The notes under the pieces are model-generated. The model made no database searches and was not told where the DNA came from. It saw only the letters and a list, made by a program, of their open reading frames with translations. Source: JAIXWP01 sp964428835 (GTDB taxonomy: Bacteria; Bacteroidota; Bacteroidia; Flavobacteriales_D; Sanyastnellaceae). From it: a DNA stretch of 64,000 nucleotides. The DNA lies in NCBI GenBank assembly GCA_964428835.1, contig CAYRZQ010000016.1:1-64000 (forward strand). Reading direction: 5' to 3'. The position numbers and the translations under genes were made by a program. Shown here piece after piece: positions 33,430-41,464 of this stretch. Within the stretch, counting starts at the first letter, position 1. Every line of letters starts with the position of its first letter.

Positions 33430-35313
33430 ATGAAATTTTCATTAAAAGATATCAAAAGAACGGTACTTATACTGACTATCAATACATTATTTATATTTTT
33501 CACCCTCCCAATTGACAGTTATTCACAACAAAGCATAATCGAAAGGATTGACCCTCCCAACTGGTGGATTGATATGGAGATGGATACCATCGAACTTCTT
33601 GTAATGGGCGCCAACATTGCAGAATATGACATTTCTTTAAATGAAAAATTTACGAAAATCATTGACCAAGCTCCCGCAAAAAACAAATGCTATAAATACG
33701 TCACTCTTGTAATCGAAAAAGGTCAAGAGGCTGGTGAAATCAGTTTTTCTCTGGTGAAAAAAGGTTCAAAGAAATCAAGCACATATAAATACTCGTTGAA
33801 CAAAAGATCGGGCTTTAAACCGGCAGGACTTCATCAAGCTGACAACATGTATTTAGTTTTTCCTGATCGCTTCTCTAATGGCGATCCCACAAATGACAAT
33901 GCGCAAGGGATGCTTGAAAAAGCGGATCGCTCGGCTCTCAAAGGCCGTCATGGCGGGGATTTGAAGGGAATTGAAAATCATTTAGACTTTATCGAAAATA
34001 TGGGATTCACTGCGATTTGGTACAATCCCATTTTGGAAAACAATCAGCCTTATGAAAGTTATCACGGCTACGCAGCCACCGATTCATATAAAGTAGATCC
34101 AAGATTGGGGACGAATGAACAATTTAAGAAGCTTACAAAAACCCTGCACGATAAAGGAATCAAAACAGTATGGGATGTCGTTTATAATCACTGGGGAAAT
34201 GAACATTATGCCTTCAAAAATCTCCCTGACAGCAACTGGGTGCATTGGTTTCCAGAATTCACTCGTACCAACTACCGCACTGAATTGCTCATGGATCCAT
34301 ATGCCTCGGAGAGCGATAAAAAGATATTAAAGGATGGTTGGTTTGACAAACACATGCCCGACCTCAATCAACAAGACCCGCATCTTGCAAACTATCTGAT
34401 TCAAAATTCTATTTGGTGGATTGAATATGCAGAGATTGACGCATTTAGAATAGATACCTATCCTTATCCAGATCAAAAATTCATGAGCGACTTGAATAAG
34501 GCGCTTAAAAGAGAATATCCGAGCCTTCATATTTTCGGTGAGACGTGGGTGCAAGGATCACCCGTGCAGGCTTGGTTTACAAAACACAATAATCTCAATA
34601 AGGAATTCGACTCTTACCTCGATGGCGTAACGGACTTCCAGCTTTATTTCGCCATCACAAAGGGACTCAACGAAAAATTTGGTTGGGAAGAAGGATTGAG
34701 AAGAATTCAGATGACGCTTACCCATGATTATCTCTATCACAACGCTGGCGAAGGTGTAACATTCCTCGATAATCACGACTTGGGAAGATTCTTCAGCAGC
34801 GTAGGAGAAGACTTTACAAAATGGAAAATGGGCATGTCCATGCTCGCTACCATTAGAGGGATACCATGTGTATATTATGGCAATGAAATTTTGATGACAG
34901 GCTTTACCAATCCTGACGCACACGTCAGAAAAGACTTCCCTGGAGGTTGGCAAGGAGACTCATTGAATCTTTTTGACAGAAATAATATGACTGCATTGCA
35001 AAAGGATGCATTTGACTTCTCAACGAAGATTTTCAACTGGAGAAAAAAGAATACTTGGCTTGCCCAATCCACCTTTCATCAATACGTACCTGAAGACGAC
35101 ACTTATGTTTATTTCCGTATTGGAAAAAATGGAGAGAAACTTATGTGCATTCACAGCACTGCCGATAAGGAAATGAAGCTAAAGCTCTCGCGATTTGCTG
35201 AACATATACAAACGGCAAAAGAAGCTGAGAACATAATCACCAATGAAAAAGTAACAATCGGACAGGAGATTACTGTTGCCCCGAAATCCTCGGTTATGCT
35301 GGTGTTGAAGTAA
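33430..35313 (+). CDS. GH13 alpha-amylase / neopullulanase-like (627 aa)
   Basis: Signal or lipid-anchor-type N-terminus up to about residue 33 (IFFTLPIDSYSQ), an N-terminal Ig-like domain (about 37-125), then the GH13 barrel with DNMYLVFPDRFSNGDP, DVVYNHWGNEH, DAFRIDT with nucleophile D342, FGETW with acid E371, and FLDNHD with D450. It is similar to SusA/cyclomaltodextrinase-type enzymes that cut starch or pullulan in the periplasm. The end overlaps the convergent thioesterase gene by 20 bases. The divergent gene encodes starch-binding-like modules, but no susCD pair is nearby. Confidence 0.92.
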   Translation: MKFSLKDIKRTVLILTINTLFIFFTLPIDSYSQQSIIERIDPPNWWIDMEMDTIELLVMGANIAEYDISLNEKFTKIIDQAPAKNKCYKYVTLVIEKGQEAGEISFSLVKKGSKKSSTYKYSLNKRSGFKPAGLHQADNMYLVFPDRFSNGDPTNDNAQGMLEKADRSALKGRHGGDLKGIENHLDFIENMGFTAIWYNPILENNQPYESYHGYAATDSYKVDPRLGTNEQFKKLTKTLHDKGIKTVWDVVYNHWGNEHYAFKNLPDSNWVHWFPEFTRTNYRTELLMDPYASESDKKILKDGWFDKHMPDLNQQDPHLANYLIQNSIWWIEYAEIDAFRIDTYPYPDQKFMSDLNKALKREYPSLHIFGETWVQGSPVQAWFTKHNNLNKEFDSYLDGVTDFQLYFAITKGLNEKFGWEEGLRRIQMTLTHDYLYHNAGEGVTFLDNHDLGRFFSSVGEDFTKWKMGMSMLATIRGIPCVYYGNEILMTGFTNPDAHVRKDFPGGWQGDSLNLFDRNNMTALQKDAFDFSTKIFNWRKKNTWLAQSTFHQYVPEDDTYVYFRIGKNGEKLMCIHSTADKEMKLKLSRFAEHIQTAKEAENIITNEKVTIGQEITVAPKSSVMLVLK

Positions 35314-35722
35314 CCGACTTAAGAGCACCAAACTTCTCTCGCCAAATTTCAGGAATGGAGGTAGTCTTATTCTGTTGATGATCAAAACTGACCATCACGG
35401 ATGCGCCGATGCACGCCACAAAACTGCTTGAACCTCGTTCTACATCAAATCGATAATCGAGGGTAAAACTCTTGTTTCCGATGTGTTTGCACCCGAGATG
35501 TATGGACACTTTATCGTTTAGCAAAATGGGCACCTTGTATTCAACTTCGTTGCGCGCCACTAATAATCCGAATTTGTTCCAATCCCAAGTTTCCGAAATG
35601 AGCTGTCCGAAATAGTAAATTCTGGTTTGCTCGAAGTAAGTTAGATAAATGGCATTATTTACATGACCTAACGCATCAATATCTGAGAATCTTATCTCTG
35701 GCTGATATGGTTTAATATCCAT
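35294..35722 (-). CDS. Acyl-CoA thioesterase, 4HBT hotdog fold (142 aa)
   Basis: IRFSDIDALGHVNNAIYLTY is the classic 4-hydroxybenzoyl-CoA thioesterase/YbgC motif with D15-x-x-G-H-V-N-N. It hydrolyses acyl-CoA thioesters; the chain length is not evident. The start overlaps the end of the mobA-like gene by 11 bases, so it belongs to the same operon. The 3' end overlaps the convergent amylase gene by 20 bases. Confidence 0.9.
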   Translation of the reverse strand: MDIKPYQPEIRFSDIDALGHVNNAIYLTYFEQTRIYYFGQLISETWDWNKFGLLVARNEVEYKVPILLNDKVSIHLGCKHIGNKSFTLDYRFDVERGSSSFVACIGASVMVSFDHQQNKTTSIPEIWREKFGALKSVTSTPA

Positions 35723-36800
35723 TATTTTTTTCTTTTATTTTCTTTAAGGCTTCCTGCTTGTCTTCTTGATTGTTGGCATTCAACAACCACTCTTGATGCA
35801 TGGAAATAATTGTCTTCACGCGAAGTTGCGACAACAGCTTTCTCGGGCATTTAAAATCATTACCCAAAGCACTCCACAGGGCTCCAAAACTGCGTGGCTC
35901 CCAAATGGCAAAAAGAGGCTCATTCCAACCTTTTTCACTATTCATAAAACATGTAGCAAAGGCCCTATGATCTCGATTATCAATAAGTGTTTCAATCGCT
36001 GTATCATCTATAAATGGCATGTCACAGGCTACGACGAGAAAAGCTCTTTCTCGATGTTTTCTCATAGCGCTCAAAATTCCTACGATGGGGCCATTGGCTT
36101 CCATGAAATCCAAAATCTCGAAAGAATTTTTCTGTTCTGTGGAGGCCGCTTTAGATACAAATACTTCAAGATTTTTCTTTTTACCTAAATTCATTAAAAA
36201 GTCAACCTGAGCGATTCCATGGTATTGAATTTGTTCTTTTGATTCACCCATACGGGAGCTTTTTCCACCAGTCAAAATCAACATACTCAACTCGGGAACG
36301 CGCTCATTTACTTCAATTTTAGAAGAGAGTAAAGCGATGTCGTTCAAGATTGGTAAGTCAGAAAAATCGGGCAGTTCAGAAGAAATAAAATTTGGTACTC
36401 TCTTCGCTTGCGTATCAAAGAAGGCGATGACATTGGTCAATTCTTGCACACGTCGTTTTACTGTCCCAACTTTTTTTTCATTTAAAAAAAGTAATTGCTT
36501 GGAAGCTTTGAAATGATGTCCATTTATCACCACTAAATCAAACCCCGAAAGCATACTGTTCAATTGGCTTCTGGTAGTGAGTAAATCAGCATCCAGAGTC
36601 ACTTTATTATCACCAAGTACAATGCAATCAGCGGGCGCTGGCTCATCGACGAGATGGCTTCCGTCGATATAACACATGCGGATTTGTGGAAATGATTTTT
36701 TCAGTTGATAATAAAAACTCTCCATCGCCTCGCAGGTATCGCCGAGAAGAGCAATTTCATTAGGGTGAAAATAATATTTCGAAGACTTATTTTCTTTCAT
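35712..36800 (-). CDS. mobA: MobA-like nucleotidyltransferase with N-terminal extension (362 aa)
   Basis: The C-terminal half is a molybdenum cofactor guanylyltransferase: LILTGGKSSRMGESKEQIQY (GG at 178-179), ANGPIVGILSAM, VVACDMPFID and WNEPLFAIWEP. The first 170 residues are extra for MobA. They show IALLGDTCEAME and FDLVVINGHHFKASK, which resemble the layout of MobB but lack the GxxxxGK[ST] P-loop, so the domain may be a degenerate MobB. Start ATG 36800 overlaps moaC by 14 bases. The role is attaching GMP to molybdopterin in the cytoplasm. Confidence 0.82.
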   Translation of the reverse strand: MKENKSSKYYFHPNEIALLGDTCEAMESFYYQLKKSFPQIRMCYIDGSHLVDEPAPADCIVLGDNKVTLDADLLTTRSQLNSMLSGFDLVVINGHHFKASKQLLFLNEKKVGTVKRRVQELTNVIAFFDTQAKRVPNFISSELPDFSDLPILNDIALLSSKIEVNERVPELSMLILTGGKSSRMGESKEQIQYHGIAQVDFLMNLGKKKNLEVFVSKAASTEQKNSFEILDFMEANGPIVGILSAMRKHRERAFLVVACDMPFIDDTAIETLIDNRDHRAFATCFMNSEKGWNEPLFAIWEPRSFGALWSALGNDFKCPRKLLSQLRVKTIISMHQEWLLNANNQEDKQEALKKIKEKNNGY

Positions 36801-37260
36801 AATCCCTTTTACCCCCAGTTTTCGACAACAGTCTTATCGACCTTATTTCAATATCATGAGAAAGTGCCTTGCACATATCATAGATGGTCAAAGCCGCCAC
36901 AGAAGCTCCTGTTAAAGCCTCCATCTCGACTCCTGTCTTTCCATTTGTTCTGACCGTGCATGTGACTGCAAGCTCGGAGTCCAATATTTCAACATGCACA
37001 TCAACATTATTGAGTAAAATCTGATGGCACAATGGGATCAGTTCGGGAGTTTTTTTGGCGGCCATTATACCCGCAATTACAGCTGTTTGTATTACTGAAC
37101 CTTTTGCAGTAGAAAAATCCACTGCTTTGAGTTGTTGATGAATATCTAAGGGTAGCCATACTACAGCCTGCGCTGCGGCTGTTCTTAGGGTTACATTTTT
37201 GTCTCCCACGTCAACCATTTTGACCTTGCCTTGTTCATCCAAATGTGACCATTCGTTCAT
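36787..37260 (-). CDS. moaC: Cyclic pyranopterin monophosphate synthase (157 aa)
   Basis: The product converts the MoaA product to cyclic pyranopterin monophosphate in molybdenum-cofactor synthesis. Signature parts: VDVGDKNVTLRTAAA, GSVIQTAVIAGIMAAKKTPE, LIPLCHQI with the catalytic His, TNGKTGVEMEALTGASVAAL and TIYDMCKALS. Full length. It is the first gene of a three-gene operon with mobA and the thioesterase. The other moa and moe genes are outside the window. Confidence 0.95.
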   Translation of the reverse strand: MNEWSHLDEQGKVKMVDVGDKNVTLRTAAAQAVVWLPLDIHQQLKAVDFSTAKGSVIQTAVIAGIMAAKKTPELIPLCHQILLNNVDVHVEILDSELAVTCTVRTNGKTGVEMEALTGASVAALTIYDMCKALSHDIEIRSIRLLSKTGGKRDYERK

Positions 37261-37355
37261 GCAACGAAAGTAATATCTTTCTCGTCATGAAGTAGGGATT
37301 CAGAAGTATTGATTATATTAGTATCGCCTTCTTAATAAAGAACCAAATTAAACTC

Positions 37356-40028
37356 GTGAGATATCTCCTTTCATTTGTTGTGGTGTTTTGCTTACTTCAG
37401 CAGAGCTCAAGAGCTACCCACTTGGTCGGAGGTGAGATTTTTTATGAGTATCTGGGAAATGACAATTACGGAATCACCTTAATTGTATATCGCGACTGCG
37501 GACCTGCGAATGCCAATAACACTCAATTTGATTCAAACGTAGCGCTGGGTATTTTTGACCTACAAAATGACTTTTTAGTAGAATCGGTCAATATTCAATT
37601 GTTTTCTTCCAATATTGAACAGGTTCCGGTAGAATTAGAGAACCCTTGTTTCATTTTACCTCCTGACTTGTGCGTTGAGCGCGCTACTTACTACGAAGTG
37701 GTGAATTTACCACCCAATCCGAATGGGTATTATGTCATACATCAGCGTTGTTGCAGAAACCCTTCGATCGATAATTTGGTCAATCCAAATGCGACAGGCG
37801 TAACATTGTACACTGAAATTCCGGGTACAAACTTGGTTGGACAAGAGTTTAACAACTCTGCACGATTCGATAACTTCCCTCCTGCGGCCTTGTGTGCTTT
37901 TGCGGAATTTTTCTTTGATCACGGCGCAACTGACCTCGATGGTGATTCGCTCGTCTATGAGTTTTGTACCCCATTTCACAGTGGTACCTCAGATCCAGTG
38001 CCGCCGCTCACACCTGCTCCCTACATTGAAGTGACTTGGGATAATGGCTTTTCAGAGAGCTATCAAATTGATTCGAATCCTAGTTTCGCTATAAACCCAG
38101 AAACAGGTTACATTACAGGGACAGCCACTCAAATGGGGCAGTACGTGCTTGGTGTCTGTGTATATGAATATCGTGATGGATTGCTCATCAACAGATCACA
38201 TCGCGACTTTCAGTTCAATGTGACCTTATGCGATCCAAACATCATTGCCTCTATTCCAGAACAAGAATCCTTTTGTGACGGTCTTACCGTTTCTTTTGAT
38301 AACATCTCCACCAACGCAACATTTTTTCAATGGGATTTTGGTGTAGAAGGCATCGACACGGATATCAGCACCTTAATCGATCCTACTTATACCTATGCGG
38401 AACCAGGGTTGTACAATGTGAGGTTGATTGCCAACCCAGGCTGGACATGTGCCGATACTGCCTTTTCTCTTTTCGACGCCCGACCACCTCTCGATATTGC
38501 TATAGAGTTAGGCGAGAGCGAATGTGAATACCCGAACATGAAGTATGACTTCTCGGTGACAACCAACGGAAATGAAAATGCCATTTACTCTTGGAATTTC
38601 GGCCCCGGCTCCTCTCCTTCCAGCTCTACTTCTTCCAATCCGCAAGACATCATTTTGTTTGAAGAACAACAAAGCTATCAAATCTCCTTGTCTGTCGAGG
38701 ACAATGGCTGTTTTGCCAGTGATGCCATCGTAGTTGAAAATCCTCCTAATCCTATTGCAATTATTAACCCTCAAGAAAGTTTTTGCGCTGGACTCACTTA
38801 CACATTTTCAAATAGTAGCCAAAACAACACATCTGTTATTTGGAATTTTGGTACTACTGCCATCAATGATGTTTCCTTTGAAATGTCACCTGAGTTTACT
38901 TTCCCCGACACAGGTGCTTATGTGATTGAACTTGTTGCTCTTGCTCCCAACTCTTGTCCCGATACTACCTCGTTGAATTTCGAAATTTTCGACTTTCTAA
39001 ACCCTGCATTCAATGAGCAGGAACCTCAATGCTTATCGACTAATTCTTTTGATTTTGCTGGATATGGCAACTCTATTCCCGAAGCCGTGTTCTCTTGGAA
39101 TTTTGGAGAGGCAGCTAACGTGTCTAGCACGGATAACCAAAACCCACAAAATATTGTATTCAGTGAGGCCGGAATTTATCCGGTGACACTTTCTATTTCT
39201 GAAAATGGATGTACGAAAACCTATACTGCAGATGTATGGGTAATAACCGATCCCAATTTTTCGCCCGTTATAAATTCAAACCCGGGGTGTGCCCCGCTCA
39301 TTAGTAGTTACGCCGCCGATTTTGTAGCCGATACTCCTATGTTTTTTGAATGGGACTTTGGGGATGGAAATGAATCTAACAACGTGGCTGGAACTCACAT
39401 TTATTCTAACGCTGGTGTCTATGACATTACTGTGTTGGGATATACTACGACAGGATGTGTTCGAGAAATTTCCTATATCCTAGAAGATGCAATCACCGTT
39501 AATCCTTCTCCGATAGCAAGCTTTGAGATGATAGGCGAAGATTTGGACATTTTAAATCCAACCGTTCAAATTATAAATACAAGTGAAGAGGCTGTAAGCT
39601 GCGTCTATGTAACGAGCGATGGCACCGAAATCAATGATTGTGACTTTACATATTCATTTACCGAAGGTGGCTATCAAAGCATCACACAGACTGTGACCAA
39701 TGAATTTGGATGCGCTGCCAGTCAAACAGGAAAAGTATTCATCGATGGATTTGTCTTTTATGCGCCCAATTCCTTTTCTCCAAACGATGATGGTTTGAAC
39801 GATTATTGGCTTCCTGTAATGACAGGCATAACAGAATACAGTTGTAAAATATATGATCGCTGGGGAACCTTAATTTTCTCTTCCAATGATCCGAACAAAG
39901 CTTGGATCGGAGATGTAAGAGGTGGAGAAAATTATGCAACTACTGGAATTTATCAGTTTGACATTGTATTTAACGACTCCGCCGGCTTAAGCCGGCGGAA
40001 ACAAGGTCATATATGTCTTTTTAGATAA
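37356..40028 (+). CDS. PKD-domain protein with gliding-motility-associated C-terminus (890 aa)
   Basis: GTG 37356 gives a signal peptide (RYLLSFVVVFCLLQQSSRA) followed by THLVGGEIFYEYLGND. Several PKD-type domains appear with the motif FxWDFG or WNFG (FFQWDFGVEG, YSWNFGPGS, VIWNFGTT, FSWNFGEAA, FEWDFGDGNE). The C-terminus FYAPNSFSPNDDGLNDYWLP to KQGHICLFR is the CHU_C/gliding-motility-associated (T9SS type B) domain. A cell-surface or secreted role is expected. A 20-bp perfect palindrome lies inside the gene at 39979-39998. Confidence 0.88.
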   Translation: MRYLLSFVVVFCLLQQSSRATHLVGGEIFYEYLGNDNYGITLIVYRDCGPANANNTQFDSNVALGIFDLQNDFLVESVNIQLFSSNIEQVPVELENPCFILPPDLCVERATYYEVVNLPPNPNGYYVIHQRCCRNPSIDNLVNPNATGVTLYTEIPGTNLVGQEFNNSARFDNFPPAALCAFAEFFFDHGATDLDGDSLVYEFCTPFHSGTSDPVPPLTPAPYIEVTWDNGFSESYQIDSNPSFAINPETGYITGTATQMGQYVLGVCVYEYRDGLLINRSHRDFQFNVTLCDPNIIASIPEQESFCDGLTVSFDNISTNATFFQWDFGVEGIDTDISTLIDPTYTYAEPGLYNVRLIANPGWTCADTAFSLFDARPPLDIAIELGESECEYPNMKYDFSVTTNGNENAIYSWNFGPGSSPSSSTSSNPQDIILFEEQQSYQISLSVEDNGCFASDAIVVENPPNPIAIINPQESFCAGLTYTFSNSSQNNTSVIWNFGTTAINDVSFEMSPEFTFPDTGAYVIELVALAPNSCPDTTSLNFEIFDFLNPAFNEQEPQCLSTNSFDFAGYGNSIPEAVFSWNFGEAANVSSTDNQNPQNIVFSEAGIYPVTLSISENGCTKTYTADVWVITDPNFSPVINSNPGCAPLISSYAADFVADTPMFFEWDFGDGNESNNVAGTHIYSNAGVYDITVLGYTTTGCVREISYILEDAITVNPSPIASFEMIGEDLDILNPTVQIINTSEEAVSCVYVTSDGTEINDCDFTYSFTEGGYQSITQTVTNEFGCAASQTGKVFIDGFVFYAPNSFSPNDDGLNDYWLPVMTGITEYSCKIYDRWGTLIFSSNDPNKAWIGDVRGGENYATTGIYQFDIVFNDSAGLSRRKQGHICLFR
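39979..39998. repeat. 20-bp perfect palindrome inside the gene end
   Basis: CCGCCGGCTTAAGCCGGCGG reads the same on both strands and is far more GC-rich than its surroundings. It encodes A-G-L-S-R-R near the C-terminus of the PKD protein, ten codons before the stop. It could act as a terminator-like hairpin or be a leftover of a repeat insertion. Confidence 0.6.
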
Positions 40029-40031
40029 GGA

Positions 40032-41000
40032 CTACTTCGCCACTACCAGAGTTTGCGATTCAGACTTACCATCTTGATTAATCACAATTTTATACGTTCC
40101 AGAGGCCAATTGCTGATTGATCGTCAAACGGTTTGAAGCTGTCCAACTTCCATTGGTAATTACATGTTGTGCTAGACGCTTTCCGCTCATGTCGAAGATT
40201 TCCATCACTGCATTCGGTGCTAACACAAAACCCTTTGAAAATTGAACATGAACGAGATTATCTCTAACAGGATTTGGAAAAACTGACCATGACTGAGTAG
40301 CTAATATTTCCTCTGTGCTTAAAACCAAATCATTCACCTCTGTGATGCAAGAGCCATCATTGAAATTCGCTTCTGGATTATAGTTGCTCGCAGTTGCGTC
40401 AGTGCATCCAAAGATTTTTGCGTCTGTTGTTTGGAACTTAACGCCCAATGCATTCCAAGTCTCTTTACCAGCTTTCCAACCTTGAAGATTGAGTGTGCCA
40501 GAGGCTATTCCTTGAGTCGTAAACTGTCCTATTAAAACGAGGTTAGTGTTTTCAGAAGGAGAACACTTTTCATTTTCTGGTAATAAAAACCAAGCGCCGT
40601 TATTGGTAAGGATTTCTCCACCTTCATCGAAGGAATTGAAATCAACTCCGATATCCCAAAGACTGTTCCCTTCCGCATTGGCATAACCAAGAGTGATGAA
40701 TGAGTCAAAGGCCAATTCAGGGGCAATATTTTGAATATTTTGATGAATTCCATTGCTGCTGTACTGACCCATTGGATGTTGATAGAATGGAGCGGTGCTT
40801 TCGATAATTAGAGGATTCTGAGTATCTCCCCATACTGCATGCACCGAGTAGTCATCCGCGGGCACTTGAACGTAAACACGGTAGGTGTTTCCTGGAACAA
40901 GTCCGTTATTTTCTACCTTTTGAACGACCAACTGTACATCAGAAGCCAAAGCTTGTGACATTGTAAAAAATGATAAAGCAAGCGTAAAAAATGATTTCAT
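40032..41000 (-). CDS. T9SS cargo with DDG-C loop (322 aa)
   Basis: Signal peptide MKSFFTLALSFFTMSQALA. The N-terminal beta domain (residues about 20-200: NTYRVYVQVPADDYSVHAVW onward) matches in order the N-terminal domain of the gene at 28885 (NxxSIYS/NxxGIH-type strands, FDSFITLGYANAEGN against YDSYVTIGRTCNTDPG). It then has FGCTDATASNYNPEANFNDG and a Cys, and a type A sorting domain (WSVFPNPVRDNLVHVQFS). It may be a minimal version of the larger adhesin. Its end faces the PKD gene with three bases between the stop codons. Confidence 0.82.
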   Translation of the reverse strand: MKSFFTLALSFFTMSQALASDVQLVVQKVENNGLVPGNTYRVYVQVPADDYSVHAVWGDTQNPLIIESTAPFYQHPMGQYSSNGIHQNIQNIAPELAFDSFITLGYANAEGNSLWDIGVDFNSFDEGGEILTNNGAWFLLPENEKCSPSENTNLVLIGQFTTQGIASGTLNLQGWKAGKETWNALGVKFQTTDAKIFGCTDATASNYNPEANFNDGSCITEVNDLVLSTEEILATQSWSVFPNPVRDNLVHVQFSKGFVLAPNAVMEIFDMSGKRLAQHVITNGSWTASNRLTINQQLASGTYKIVINQDGKSESQTLVVAK

Positions 41001-41068
41001 CGACAATTTTGATTTGGTGTAGGTTAACAATCCTTACACAATAATAGTAATTTTTTCGATTCACACCC

Positions 41069-41464
41069 CTAATTATCAATGAGGGACATAAATTTCTTAA
41101 TCTTCTCTTGATTGATGGGCTTACTTATAAACTCGACCACTTGAGGGTAGGCGTCAGCTTGTTGTCGGTCTTTAGGGTCGAGTGAGCTTGTGAGCATGCA
41201 CACCTTCACATGTTGTATCTTTTGCTCGCTAAACTTCATGAACTCCTCTAGAAACGTGAATCCATCCATTACTGGCATCATGACATCAAGAAGGATTATT
41301 TCTGGAAAAATCTCATCCCGCTTTTCGCATCCTTTTAAAAATTCTAATGCCGAAAGGCCCGAATTATAGACAAATACTTTATCAAATAAGCCTGATTTTT
41401 CGATCATAGACTTGCTCAAGAAATTTGATATAGCATCGTCATCTATTAGTAGTATGGTTCTCAT
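41069..41464 (-). CDS. Single-domain response regulator (131 aa)
   Basis: CheY-like receiver only: acids in LIDDDAIS, phospho-acceptor D60 in IILLDVMMPVMDG, Thr/Ser switch in VCMLTSSLD and Lys in EFISKPI. No output domain. It overlaps the kinase gene by four bases (ATGA), so it is made with it. It is probably the direct or intermediate phosphate acceptor of the REC-PAS-kinase. Confidence 0.9.
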   Translation of the reverse strand: MRTILLIDDDAISNFLSKSMIEKSGLFDKVFVYNSGLSALEFLKGCEKRDEIFPEIILLDVMMPVMDGFTFLEEFMKFSEQKIQHVKVCMLTSSLDPKDRQQADAYPQVVEFISKPINQEKIKKFMSLIDN

